From Clostridium sp. KNHs214 (GTDB taxonomy: Bacteria > Bacillota > Clostridia > Clostridiales > Clostridiaceae), in NCBI RefSeq assembly GCF_000744935.1, contig NZ_JQMW01000009.1:1178001-1242000 (forward strand): a DNA stretch of 64,000 nucleotides. The letters are read 5' to 3'. The notes beneath the pieces are model-generated. The model saw only the letters and a program-made list of their open reading frames with translations. It was not told the origin of the DNA and searched no databases. Numbering within the stretch: position 1 is the stretch's first letter; the number at the start of each line of letters is the position of its first letter. A program made the position numbers and the translations under genes. Positions 42,983 through 52,002 of the stretch are shown piece after piece.

Positions 42983-43005
42983 TTTATCTAATTTGTATAT
43001 ACAAT

Positions 43006-45597
43006 CTATTTTTCTAATTTACCAAAAGCATTTATATACATTTGCTTTATTTCGCTTATTAATGGATACCTAGGGTTAGCTCCTGTACATTGATCATCAA
43101 AAGCCTGCTCTGACATATCATCTAATGTAAAATAGAACTTTTCTTCTGAAACTCCCGCTTCTTTTATAGACATTGGTATATTAACCTTTGCTTTTAATTC
43201 ATCTATAGCTTTTATTAATAATATAACTTTTTCATCTGCTGTTTTTCCACCTAATCCTAGGTAGTCAGCAATTCTTGCGTATCTCTCCTTAGCATTTGGA
43301 TATTTATATTGTGGAAATGCAGCTTGCTTTCTTGGATCATCTACAGCATTGAATTCTATAACTTCATTTATAAGTAATGCATTGGCAATTCCATGTGGTA
43401 CATGGTGTGCTGCTCCTAATTTATGTGCCATAGAGTGACATACACCTAAGAATGCATTTGCAAATGTCATACCTGCGATTGTTGAAGCATGGGCCATTTT
43501 TTCTCTAGCTTCTACATTAGTTGTTCCTTCATTATAGGCAAGTGGTAAGTATTCAAATATTAATCTTATAGCTTCTAATGCCATTCCATTAGTATAATCT
43601 GAAGCAAGCACTGATACATAACCTTCTAACGCGTGAGTTAATGCATCTATGCCTGATGCTGCTGTCAATCCTTTTGGCATGCCCATCATAAGTTCCGCAT
43701 CAACTATCGCCATATCTGGAGTTAATTCGTAATCCGCAAGAGGATATTTAATTCCTGTTTTTTCATCAGTTATAACTGCAAATGGGGTGACCTCTGAACC
43801 AGTTCCAGCAGACGTAGCAACACATATAAGAGTTGCTTTTTCACCCATAGTAGGAAATTTGTAAATTCTCTTTCTTATATCCATAAATCTCATAGCTAAA
43901 TCTTCAAATTTCACTTCTGGATGTTCATATAATACCCACATAATCTTAGCAGCATCCATTGCTGAGCCGCCACCAACAGCTATTATAGTATCTGGATTGT
44001 AGCTTAACATTTCCTGTGCACCCTTCTTAGCTGCTGCAAGCGTTGGATCTGGTTCTACATCCGTAAATATTTTATAATCAACACCTACTTCATCAAGTAC
44101 TGATGTTATTTTATCTACATATCCTAATTGGTAAAGCACTTTATCTGTTACTATAAATGCCTTCTTCTTATTTAACTCTTTTAATTCTTTTAGTGCAACT
44201 CCAAGACTACCATATTTAAAGTAAACTTTCTCTGGAACTCTAAACCAAAGCATATTTTCTCTCCTCTCAGCCACTGTCTTTATATTTAGTAAATGTTTAG
44301 GTCCTACATTTTCTGATACAGAGTTTCCTCCCCAAGAACCACAACCTAAGGTTAAAGATGGTGCTAATTTAAAGTTATATATATCCCCTATGGCACCTTG
44401 TGATGAAGGCATATTAACTATAGTTCTACCAGTTTTCATTACTGTACTAAATTTTTCAATATTTTCTTTCCCTTTCATGGTGTCTACATATAATGATGAA
44501 GTATGTCCAAATCCACCTAATTCTACTAGTCTTTCAGCCTTTACCAAAGCATCATCAAAGTTTTTAGCTTTATACATTCCAAGTACCGGTGATAGTTTTT
44601 CATGTGAAAATGCTTCGTCAAATTCTACAGATTTTACTTCACCTATAAGTACTTTAGCAGTTTCTGGCACATTAACTCCAGCCATCTCAGCTATTTTATA
44701 TGCTGGCTGACCAACTATATTAGCGTTTAAGTTTCCATTTATCAGTATAATTTTTCTTACTTTATCTATTTCATCTCCTGTAAGTATATGAGCTCCTCTA
44801 TCTAAAAATTCTTTTCTTACTTTATTGTATACTGAGTCAACAACTATTACTGATTGCTCAGAAGCACATATTACTCCATTATCGAATGTTTTTGAAAGAA
44901 GTATTGAATTTACTGCCATCTTTATATCTGCAGTTTCATCTATTATTGCTGGAGTGTTACCTGCTCCAACTCCTATTGCTGGTTTTCCAGAGGAATAAGC
45001 AGCTTTAACCATTCCTGGTCCACCTGTAGCTAATGTTATATCTGATTCCCTCATTATAACCTGTGAAAGTTCAATTGAAGGCTCATCTATCCATCCAATT
45101 ATTCCTTCTGGCGCTCCTGCTTTAACTGCTGCATCTAGTACAATCTTAGCAGCTGCTATAGTTGATTTTTTTGCCCTTGGGTGTGGTGAGAAGATTATAC
45201 CATTTCTTGTTTTTAGAGCTATTAAAGCCTTAAATATTGCAGTAGATGTTGGATTAGTTGTTGGAACTACTGCTGCAATTACTCCTATAGGTTCCGCAAT
45301 TTTAGTTATTCCAAAAGCACCATCCTTTTCTATAACTCCACAAGTCTTTTCATCCTTATATTTGTTATATATATATTCTGAAGCAAAATGATTTTTGATT
45401 ACCTTATCTTCAACAATACCCATGCCTGTTTCTTCTACCGCCATCTTAGCAAGGTTAATTCTATTTATATTTGCAGCCATAGCTGCTTGTCTGAATATTT
45501 CATCCACCTGTTCTTGATTTAATCTTGCAAATTCCTTTTGTGCTATCTTTACTTCTGATATTTTTTGCATTAATTCTTCAACGTTGGTTACCTTCAT
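43006..45597 (-). CDS. adhE: Bifunctional aldehyde-alcohol dehydrogenase
   Basis: 863 aa from the ATG at 45597 (AGAGGTG seven bases before; an earlier in-frame TTG overlaps that site). Residues 1 to about 440 form the CoA-acylating aldehyde dehydrogenase, with catalytic C244 in NGVICASEQS; from about 455 the iron-dependent alcohol dehydrogenase has VGGGSAMDAAKIMW, TSAGTGSEVTPFAVITD, and metal ligands in SGIDALTHALEGY and CHSMAHKLGAAHHVPHG. It reduces acetyl-CoA (or butyryl-CoA) to the alcohol with two NADH. A Rex-like box lies 319 bases upstream, implying redox control. Confidence 0.97.
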   Translation of the reverse strand: MKVTNVEELMQKISEVKIAQKEFARLNQEQVDEIFRQAAMAANINRINLAKMAVEETGMGIVEDKVIKNHFASEYIYNKYKDEKTCGVIEKDGAFGITKIAEPIGVIAAVVPTTNPTSTAIFKALIALKTRNGIIFSPHPRAKKSTIAAAKIVLDAAVKAGAPEGIIGWIDEPSIELSQVIMRESDITLATGGPGMVKAAYSSGKPAIGVGAGNTPAIIDETADIKMAVNSILLSKTFDNGVICASEQSVIVVDSVYNKVRKEFLDRGAHILTGDEIDKVRKIILINGNLNANIVGQPAYKIAEMAGVNVPETAKVLIGEVKSVEFDEAFSHEKLSPVLGMYKAKNFDDALVKAERLVELGGFGHTSSLYVDTMKGKENIEKFSTVMKTGRTIVNMPSSQGAIGDIYNFKLAPSLTLGCGSWGGNSVSENVGPKHLLNIKTVAERRENMLWFRVPEKVYFKYGSLGVALKELKELNKKKAFIVTDKVLYQLGYVDKITSVLDEVGVDYKIFTDVEPDPTLAAAKKGAQEMLSYNPDTIIAVGGGSAMDAAKIMWVLYEHPEVKFEDLAMRFMDIRKRIYKFPTMGEKATLICVATSAGTGSEVTPFAVITDEKTGIKYPLADYELTPDMAIVDAELMMGMPKGLTAASGIDALTHALEGYVSVLASDYTNGMALEAIRLIFEYLPLAYNEGTTNVEAREKMAHASTIAGMTFANAFLGVCHSMAHKLGAAHHVPHGIANALLINEVIEFNAVDDPRKQAAFPQYKYPNAKERYARIADYLGLGGKTADEKVILLIKAIDELKAKVNIPMSIKEAGVSEEKFYFTLDDMSEQAFDDQCTGANPRYPLISEIKQMYINAFGKLEK

Positions 45598-45915
45598 TAA
45601 AAACACCTCTTTCAAAACATTCTTGGAATTATAGTAATTTTAAATATTTTCTCTAGGCATATTATTTTTTACAATATTATTATCCAACATTGTTTGTTAA
45701 ATGTCAATCATAGTTTGATAATTTTTATATTTTTTATATCTTTTAATAATATTATATTTAGTACTTTAAAATCTTGATACACATAAAATGAACTTTTTTA
45801 CATGTATCGCTATTTATCACTACATAAATCCTATTGTCCATTGATTGTTAAAAATTTATTTTTAAATCACATTCTTATTGCTTATTTACCCTGACTAACA
45901 AATAAACAAATATTC

Positions 45916-45933
45916 AAGTTAATTTATTAACAA
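45916..45933 (-). promoter_or_regulatory. Rex-like redox operator upstream of adhE
   Basis: Minus strand TTGTTAATAAATTAACTT matches the clostridial Rex consensus TTGTTAANNNNTTAACAA at all but the last two bases. Rex represses fermentation genes when NADH is low. The distance to the adhE ATG is about 320 bases, so a long leader is implied. A second half-site, TTTAACAAAC, lies near 45690. Confidence 0.5.
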
Positions 45934-45942
45934 TAACATTTA

Positions 45943-45983
45943 AAAAAAGTACCTACTATTTATAGCTTAGCAGATACTTTTTA
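45943..45983. terminator. Hairpin terminator upstream of the adhE promoter region
   Basis: AAAAAGTACCTACT pairs with AGCAGATACTTTTT (mismatches) around about 13 bases. It would end minus-strand transcription from the DUF1002 gene before adhE. Confidence 0.6.
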
Positions 45984-46007
45984 TTCAAATTATATTTATA
46001 TAATTAT

Positions 46008-46261
46008 ATGATTAAACCACAAAAGTTACAATTTGGTGGAATTATGAAATTTCTCTTCCATGACTTGCATAAGGTACATGAAAAGAAATAACAATTCAAA
46101 GATGCTAGTATATTTTGTGTCAGACAAGGAAGCAAATTACGGCTCTAGTAGGATTATCATCGGTTTCTGCTGACGCAGTATGACGCAAAATAGACTAGCA
46201 TACTGACTTGTTATTTATTTGAATGTGCATAAGAGCTCGGAACAATAAATTTAATTTAAGA
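46008..46261. repeat. Half of MITE family B, interrupted by a family A copy
   Basis: ATGATTAAACCACAAAAG up to CCATGACTTGCATAA (46008-46072), and AAGAGCTCGGAACAATAAAT onward (to 46261), match one continuous half of the 26750-27064 element. Between them sits family A. Similarity to B ends inside the 3' end of the DUF1002 gene. Confidence 0.8.
46073..46229. repeat. MITE, family A, nested in family B (157 bp)
   Basis: GGTACATGAAAAGAAATAAC to TTATTTGAATGTGCA, flanked by TAA (46070-46072 and 46230-46232). The last base is A instead of the usual C. The insertion splits GCATAAGAGCT of the B element. Confidence 0.85.
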
Positions 46262-47209
46262 TACATAATTTGTGTAAGTTTTTTCAACATATATTTCTTC
46301 TCCTACATTGTAAGAAAAAAGATCCACAAAGAAATCTTTAATAGCTGTAAAAAATCCTTTAATAGCCGATCCTATTTTGCTAAAAAAACCTTGAGCTTCT
46401 TCACTGTTCAATTTATCCTTTAATGATTTGCTTACTCCATTTAATTGATCTTTCAATTGACTAAAATCTAAATTTAAGCCATTTATCTTCTTCATCAAAG
46501 CAGTTATATTCTCTATATCCTCATCGCTTAATTTTTGACCATAGTTATTAGTTATGTTTACTACTATTTTTTTTATTTCTTCTTCTGTTTTAGGTTTTTT
46601 CTTAATAACATCTTTCTTAACTTCATTCATTAATTTAGCAGCTTCATCTTTTCCAATTTTGTCACCTAGTTTACCAGTTTCAACCAATTCTTCATTAGCC
46701 ACTTTCTTTTTATTTTCATCAATTTTTTTACCGCCACTACTATTTTCAAATCCTTTTAATATACCTGTAAGTGCTGCTGTACCTGACACCTTAAATGGAG
46801 CTCCTACTTTAACATTGGCATTTTTTATACCTGCTGTTATTAATGCATTTTTTATCATACTTTCTGTAACCCAAGATATATTATTTACTGAAATATTCAA
46901 GCCATCTTTGCTTGTGGGCTCTACATAAGAACATGATATGGCCTTTGTACCTATTTGCTCCTTAGAAGCTACCTGTCCTAAATATTTAACCTCTTCTTCA
47001 TTGGTAACTTCTATTACATTTGCATCTCCTTTATTAACGCCAAAATATTTAAGCATGTCTTCTTTTTGTTTTGCGCTTAAATCAGCTCCCAACGTAACAA
47101 CTTTAAAAGAATCTGCATAAGCATTTTTTGCTGGGAAAACTGTTGCCACAGACATAATCATTAATGCTACTAATAATCTACTTATAATTCTCTTAACTTT
47201 CATTTTCAT
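46256..47209 (-). CDS. Secreted DUF1002 family protein
   Basis: 317 aa. A Sec signal peptide (KRIISRLLVALMIMSVATV..., cleavage after AYA, near residue 32) precedes SFKVVTLGADLSAKQKEDML, the conserved DUF1002 start. The domain continues to about residue 250 (ISWVTESMIKNALITAGIKN, AALTGILKGFE). The tail is helical and amphipathic. Function of the family is unknown. The ribosome site is weak; GAGGAGAGGG lies 34 bases upstream. The last codon and the TAA stop lie within a MITE family B remnant, so the C-terminus may have been altered by that insertion. Confidence 0.82.
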   Translation of the reverse strand: MKMKVKRIISRLLVALMIMSVATVFPAKNAYADSFKVVTLGADLSAKQKEDMLKYFGVNKGDANVIEVTNEEEVKYLGQVASKEQIGTKAISCSYVEPTSKDGLNISVNNISWVTESMIKNALITAGIKNANVKVGAPFKVSGTAALTGILKGFENSSGGKKIDENKKKVANEELVETGKLGDKIGKDEAAKLMNEVKKDVIKKKPKTEEEIKKIVVNITNNYGQKLSDEDIENITALMKKINGLNLDFSQLKDQLNGVSKSLKDKLNSEEAQGFFSKIGSAIKGFFTAIKDFFVDLFSYNVGEEIYVEKTYTNYVS

Positions 47210-47414
47210 CTTTAGGGAGAAAGTCTATTATAAATATCCCTCTCCTCTAAAGTTCACCTCCCTCTATAATCTTTAAATTTATTACTATACATGAAAAAAT
47301 GCCACTGCTTGCCATATATACAGCACATTATATTTCATTTATATAATATCCTATATATTATTTGTATTCAACAATACCTATTTAAATTATCAATATTTTA
47401 ATATTTAAACAAAA

Positions 47415-47435
47415 AGAGTAGCTATCCGCTACTCT
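47415..47435 (-). terminator. Terminator overlapping the CofE-like gene's stop codon
   Basis: Minus strand AGAGTAGC pairs with GCTACTCT around 5 bases, followed by TTTTTGTTT. The TAG stop (47431-47429) is inside the first arm. Confidence 0.8.
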
Positions 47436-48616
47436 ACTGCATAACTATCAAAATATCCTTGAATTAATACTATTGGAGTTCCCTTATCTCCACTACCACT
47501 GGTTAAGTCACATAAACTTCCCAAAAGGTCTGTAAGCTGTCTTGGAGTTGTTCCTAATTTTTCTCCTTCAGAACTTTCATTTTTTGTCTTCTCCATAATT
47601 TTCTTTTTCATTGCTTCCGCCATGTCTTTAGAATTTAAATTTTTAAGCTCATTGTCTGCAATATACTTTAACTTTATCTCATTTGGTGTACCTTTAAGCC
47701 CATCTGTATATCCAGGAGATACCACTGGGTCTGCCAGTTCCCATATTTTGCCTACTGGATCTTTAAAAGCTCCATCACCATAGACCATTACCTCTACATT
47801 TTTACCTGTTTTTTCTTTTATTCCTCTTTGAATATCTTCTACAGTTTTTCTACAATCCTTAGGAAATAACTTTACTGTAGTATCAGTAGCTAAATTAGAA
47901 CCTAATAAGCCATAATCCGGATTAAATCCACTTCCATTGATAGAACTATTTAATATTTCATCTATTCCATATACATTTTTAGCTCCAGCTTGTTTTAATA
48001 ATCTTTTAGTTCTATTTCTCTCGTGTATATTAGCAACTAAAACTTCTTTGGTGTATTTTAATGCTACCCTCGGGTCATTAGCAAGGATTATTTCTATATT
48101 ATTATTTACAGAAATATTTTTATACATTTCCACATAATCAATTCCTGTAAATGGATGAGTAACCTTGTCCCCAAATAATTTTCTATACTTCTCTTCTGTT
48201 AAAACATCAGTATATGGATTAACTCCCAACTCGTCCATTTTATCTACATCCATTAAATGATTTCCAACTTCATCAGATGGATAGTTTAAAAATAAATATA
48301 TTTTCTTGCCGCTAGCTGCTAGACCTTTTAATATTAAAGAAAATCTATTTCTACTAAGTATTGGGAAAACAACTGCAAAATCCCCTTTAAATTTTTTATT
48401 TATATCCTCAGCAATATCTTCAACAGAAGCATAGTTTCCTTGTGCCCTTGCAACTAAGGATTCTGTAACTCCTATTATATCTCTATCATTAATGCTAAAT
48501 TTTTCAGTCTTCATAGCTCTTATAATTGATTCTACTACAATATTAACTAAATCATCACCTTGTTTTACTATAGGAGCTCTTACCCCTCTCACTGTAGTGC
48601 CTACTACTCTTGTCAT
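47429..48616 (-). CDS. Coenzyme F420-0:L-glutamate ligase-like (CofE-like) protein
   Basis: 395 aa from the ATG at 48616 (AAGGGAG eight bases upstream; earlier in-frame starts lack a site). It begins TRVVGTTVRGVRAPIVKQGD and has DIIGVTESLVARAQGNY and GYGLLGSN-like DYGLLGSNLATD, patterns of the CofE-like amide ligase family, plus VMVYGDGAFKDPVGKIWELA. CofE adds glutamate to F420-0, but nothing else for F420 is in the window and clostridia generally lack this cofactor. A gamma-glutamyl ligase on another substrate, such as folate (COG1478 replaces FolC in Chlamydia), is possible. Confidence 0.7.
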   Translation of the reverse strand: MTRVVGTTVRGVRAPIVKQGDDLVNIVVESIIRAMKTEKFSINDRDIIGVTESLVARAQGNYASVEDIAEDINKKFKGDFAVVFPILSRNRFSLILKGLAASGKKIYLFLNYPSDEVGNHLMDVDKMDELGVNPYTDVLTEEKYRKLFGDKVTHPFTGIDYVEMYKNISVNNNIEIILANDPRVALKYTKEVLVANIHERNRTKRLLKQAGAKNVYGIDEILNSSINGSGFNPDYGLLGSNLATDTTVKLFPKDCRKTVEDIQRGIKEKTGKNVEVMVYGDGAFKDPVGKIWELADPVVSPGYTDGLKGTPNEIKLKYIADNELKNLNSKDMAEAMKKKIMEKTKNESSEGEKLGTTPRQLTDLLGSLCDLTSGSGDKGTPIVLIQGYFDSYAVE

Positions 48617-48857
48617 ATAAACATCTCCCTTTTTTAAAATATCGTACATCTGAAACCACATATCACCTGTGGAATAACTACTTTCTCAAAGTAGTATACA
48701 AACATTCACAGTATAATATTATCAAATGTACGTAATTTTACTATCACAATGATATTATAGCACCTATAGCACAAATTTAGTAGGCTTATAAAAAAAAATT
48801 TAGCTATATCTTCCTTTTATATTAATTAAAAAACATATGTATTCTACATAATTCGGG

Positions 48858-48872
48858 TGGTGCCAGGCACCA
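48858..48872. repeat. GGTGCCAGGCACC palindrome, second copy
   Basis: TGGTGCCAGGCACCA lies 12 bases after the stop of the cyclophilin gene on the minus strand. It shares the 13-base core with 41752-41764. Confidence 0.7.
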
Positions 48873-48884
48873 TTTTAGACAATG

Positions 48885-49559
48885 TTATTGTTTTTCTGGT
48901 TCATTATATTCAACTCCAAAAGTATCTACAGTTACTTTTTTCATTTTTTCCTCTTTAATAGGCTTATCTTTGCCATCTCTCTCAACTGAAACTATTCTAT
49001 CTACTTCTTCCATACCTTCTATTACTTTGCCAAAAGCTGCATACTCTCCATCTAAATGAGGAGCTTCTTTTACCATTATAAAGAATTGTGAACCGGCTGA
49101 ATCTGGTCTGCTGGATCTAGCCATAGATATTATTCCTCTTTCATGCTTTAAATCATTTTTATAGCCATTGGAACTAAATTCACCCTTTATTGCATAACCT
49201 GAACCACCGGTTCCAACACCTTCTGGATCTCCTCCTTGTATCATAAATTCTGGAATTACTCTGTGGAAAATCACCCCATCATAAAATCCCTTATTAACTA
49301 AAGAAATAAAGTTTCTTACAGTATTAGGTGCTATTTCTGGATATAATTCTATTTTTATTTTATTTCCATTGTCCATTTCTATAGTTACCAATGGATTTTT
49401 ATCCCCTGGCTTCTTTTCTGTATTGATTTGTTTACTCTCTCCTTTTTTCTCCCCTTGTTTCTCTATGTTTTTATTAGCTTTAGAACAACCTGCAGCCAAA
49501 ATAGCAATAGCACAGATTAATGTAGCTACTATATATTTCCCAAATTTCTTATTTAACAT
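48885..49559 (-). CDS. Cyclophilin-type peptidyl-prolyl isomerase lipoprotein
   Basis: 224 aa. A lipoprotein signal peptide with lipobox LAAGC (Cys at about residue 25) anchors it outside the membrane; a Lys-rich linker leads to a cyclophilin domain (about 57-218) with FHRVIPEFMIQGGDPEGVGT and GSQFFIMVKEAPHLDGEYAA. The catalytic Arg in FHRV and the Phe/Met/Gln in FMIQGG are intact. It likely assists folding of exported proteins. AAAGGAG precedes the ATG. Confidence 0.93.
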   Translation of the reverse strand: MLNKKFGKYIVATLICAIAILAAGCSKANKNIEKQGEKKGESKQINTEKKPGDKNPLVTIEMDNGNKIKIELYPEIAPNTVRNFISLVNKGFYDGVIFHRVIPEFMIQGGDPEGVGTGGSGYAIKGEFSSNGYKNDLKHERGIISMARSSRPDSAGSQFFIMVKEAPHLDGEYAAFGKVIEGMEEVDRIVSVERDGKDKPIKEEKMKKVTVDTFGVEYNEPEKQ

Positions 49560-49814
49560 TAAAAAAAACTCCTTTCAATACATCTTTTTCGTACTTATAT
49601 TTCTTATTATTAATAAACTGTTTAAAAAAACAGTTATGAATATAATACTATTTTAAGTCTATTAAAATATATATTTGTGTATCTTTGCATATTTATGTTT
49701 ATATTCATTCATCTATAATAATTCTCTTATATTGTTTTATTTTTAGTCATAATTATATGTCCTCTTATTTACAGTTTAAGCCATATATCTATAAATCAAT
49801 AGAATTTATTTTAA

Positions 49815-50684
49815 TTACAAGAGGCTTAATCTATAGTCTTTTAAACATTTAGTTAACCCATCTCTAGTAGAAGTAAATTTTATACCATATTTCTCTATTT
49901 TTTTTGTATTTAATCGTATATCTCTAGGAAAATCTTTATATTTTTCTTCATCTTTTATAAGTATCTCATTCACTCTATTACTCAATCCCATTTCCGTTAA
50001 TATATATTTTACTACTTCATATCTGCTCATAGAATTATAGCTTCCCATATGGTAGGTATCATAAGGTAATTGGAATACTCTTTTAAAATTTTCTACCATT
50101 TCAAAAACATAAGTCATACCTCTGAATTCATTTGCAGATGCATATATTTTTTCTCCTTTTAGTAAAGAAACCACTGTTTCCCAAAGTATGTTTGATGAAA
50201 TGCTTAAATTTTTTTCTGGCATACCAAACAACCATGTAAATCTTACTATCCACAATTCATCTATTATATCCTTTAACAACCTTTCTGCTTCTAATTTATT
50301 TTTACCATACACAGTATTTGGCACTGGTCTATGTCCTTCATCATAAGGCCCATTTTCTATATTTCCATTAAATACTTGTTCAGAACTTATAAATACAAGT
50401 TTTGCTCCTACATCTTTACACGCCTTAGCCACATTAATAGCTCCATCTACATTTATTTTTTGAGCTATTTCTGGATGCTCATTACAAAAGTCCGTAACCG
50501 CTATAGCTGCAGCATGTATAACATAATCTGGTTTAAACTCTTTAAAAACCTTCATTACTTTTATATCATCTGTTATATCTAAATCCTCTCTTCCTGTAGA
50601 CAATATTTTATATTCATTTTTATATCTTTCATAAAATCTTGTACAAAAAAATCCCTGTCCTCCAGTTAATAATATCTTTTTCAC
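49815..50684 (-). CDS. RmlD-like sugar-nucleotide reductase (SDR family)
   Basis: 289 aa from a GTG start with GGTGAG upstream. The Rossmann motif reads ILLTGGQGFFCTRFYERYKN, with the final Gly of GxxGxxG replaced; DYVIHAAAIAVTDFCNEHPE, ISSEQVFNG, and the catalytic pair in TVYGKNKLEAERLL (YxxxK) follow, then WIVRFTWLFG. This is the RmlD (dTDP-4-dehydrorhamnose reductase) pattern, but no rmlABC genes are adjacent, so the substrate is uncertain. Transcribed alone. Confidence 0.8.
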   Translation of the reverse strand: MKKILLTGGQGFFCTRFYERYKNEYKILSTGREDLDITDDIKVMKVFKEFKPDYVIHAAAIAVTDFCNEHPEIAQKINVDGAINVAKACKDVGAKLVFISSEQVFNGNIENGPYDEGHRPVPNTVYGKNKLEAERLLKDIIDELWIVRFTWLFGMPEKNLSISSNILWETVVSLLKGEKIYASANEFRGMTYVFEMVENFKRVFQLPYDTYHMGSYNSMSRYEVVKYILTEMGLSNRVNEILIKDEEKYKDFPRDIRLNTKKIEKYGIKFTSTRDGLTKCLKDYRLSLL

Positions 50685-50720
50685 TGAACACTCACCTACC
50701 TATTATTTTTTATTTATTTT

Positions 50721-50764
50721 ATGATTATCCTACAAAAAATATTAAATTACTTGAATTATGAAAA
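50721..50764. repeat. Diverged end fragment of MITE family B
   Basis: ATGATTATCCTACAAAAAAT followed by ATTAAATTACTTGAATTATGAAAA matches the left end of family B with several substitutions. Confidence 0.6.
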
Positions 50765-50900
50765 CAACTAAAAAATATACTTTATTCACCAATTTTCTAT
50801 TGATAGTTTTCATAAAGAACATTACTTCGTATAAAAATTATAGCATATAGTTAATTATGCTTTAATAGTAAACTTATAAAATTATAGTTCCAAAACATAA

Positions 50901-50955
50901 ACAAAGTTCTAAGTTCGAATGAAATTTTAACTTCATCTGAAACTTAGAACTTGTT
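50901..50955 (-). terminator. Terminator of thiT
   Basis: ACAAAGTTCTAAGTT pairs with AACTTAGAACTTGTT (one mismatch) around 25 bases that hold a further small stem. It lies 64 bases after the thiT stop. Confidence 0.65.
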
Positions 50956-51018
50956 ATAAATAGACTTATCTACTCTTATTAACCTATTTGATAAAAGAAA
51001 TTCATTAAAAGCTTTTTA

Positions 51019-51672
51019 TTAATACAACGAACTTGCAATTTGTGTTTTTATTCTTTTCACAGGAATTATAGCTAAAATTACAACAGCTATTATAGCCTCT
51101 GGAAGTAAATACGTTCCATTATATAATATGGAGTAAACCCATACATTTTGACCTTCTGCAGCCGAAGAAAAGAAAACAACTCCTGATAACACGTGACATA
51201 TGAATCTTAACCCTATGCCAACTAATCCACCAATAAAAATATTATTTTTAAAATATCCTGCAAAGCCTAAAACTCCAAAAGCTAAAACATAGTCTAGTAT
51301 AAGCTGTACTGGATGTACCACATATGGTCCTAAAATTAAATCAATTACGCCAAATATCACTCCTGCTAAACATCCCACTTTAGTACCATAAATATAAGCT
51401 ATGAATATAATAGGAATCATGGAACCTAAAGTTACAGAACCTCCCATAGGCATTTTCATTATCCTAAACATTTTTAGTACAGTGGCTATAGCCACAGCCA
51501 TAGATACATGAAGCATAATTTTTGTAGTTAATTTAGCTTTATTCATATGTATAATTACTGCAATTAAAATTATTATGGCTATTATGCTTATGTATATAAC
51601 TGGATCTGAAGAAACTGTACTCAAAGCTTCCCCAAACTTTGGAGATTTAAATTTAAAATTAAACCAATTCAT
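51019..51672 (-). CDS. thiT: ECF thiamine transporter S-component ThiT
   Basis: 217 aa with about six membrane helices. The ThiT-type block KMFRIMKMPMGGSVTLGSMI is followed by FIAYIYGTKVGCLAGVIFGV and ILDYVLAFGVLGFAGYF, where the last two helices hold residues of the thiamine-binding site. It binds thiamine and is driven by the shared ECF energising module (EcfA, A', T), not encoded here. A TPP riboswitch with terminator lies in the 5' leader, confirming the substrate class. GGAGGA precedes the ATG. Confidence 0.95.
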   Translation of the reverse strand: MNWFNFKFKSPKFGEALSTVSSDPVIYISIIAIIILIAVIIHMNKAKLTTKIMLHVSMAVAIATVLKMFRIMKMPMGGSVTLGSMIPIIFIAYIYGTKVGCLAGVIFGVIDLILGPYVVHPVQLILDYVLAFGVLGFAGYFKNNIFIGGLVGIGLRFICHVLSGVVFFSSAAEGQNVWVYSILYNGTYLLPEAIIAVVILAIIPVKRIKTQIASSLY

Positions 51673-51781
51673 TAATAATTCCTCCTTCTATATTTTATTT
51701 TAACCTAATAAGTATTATTTAAATAAAATTCATTTATGATTATAATTTTAGATTAAATACTAATAACTTCATATATAACAT

Positions 51782-51813
51782 AAAAAAATAAATACTGCTG
51801 AAAAACAGTATTT
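51782..51813 (-). terminator. Riboswitch-controlled terminator before thiT
   Basis: Minus strand AAATACTG pairs with CAGTATTT (51813-51806 and 51797-51790) and is followed by ATTTTTTTA. It sits directly downstream of the TPP aptamer and 110 bases before the thiT start. Confidence 0.88.
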
Positions 51814-51827
51814 ACTAACAATATCAT

Positions 51828-51918
51828 ATGCTGCTTTCCTACGCTGGTATTATCCAGATCAGGTATAAGGGATAGGATTAGCAAAATCCATCTCAGCTTT
51901 TAAGCACCCCTAGCACTC
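51828..51918 (-). ncRNA. TPP (THI-box) riboswitch
   Basis: On the minus strand the conserved blocks appear in order: GGGGTGC, GCTGAGATGG, CCCTTATACCTGATCTGGATAA (given here as consecutive conserved elements) and CCAGCGTAGGAAAGC. These are the pyrimidine- and pyrophosphate-sensing helices of the TPP aptamer. With the terminator next to it, it should switch thiT off when thiamine pyrophosphate is plentiful. Confidence 0.97.
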
Positions 51919-52002
51919 TATTCAAATTTCGATTTAATTATACACCATTTATAGTCATAATACAAATATGCTCAAAATCAAATTTACAAATTAACGTTAG
52001 AA

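Noticed and set aside
46554-46928. 124-codon plus-strand frame opposite the DUF1002 gene
   Set aside because: It lies entirely within a gene with a clear signal peptide and family match on the other strand; no ribosome site.
47937-48137. Plus-strand 66-codon frame opposite the CofE-like gene
   Set aside because: Antisense shadow with no ribosome site.
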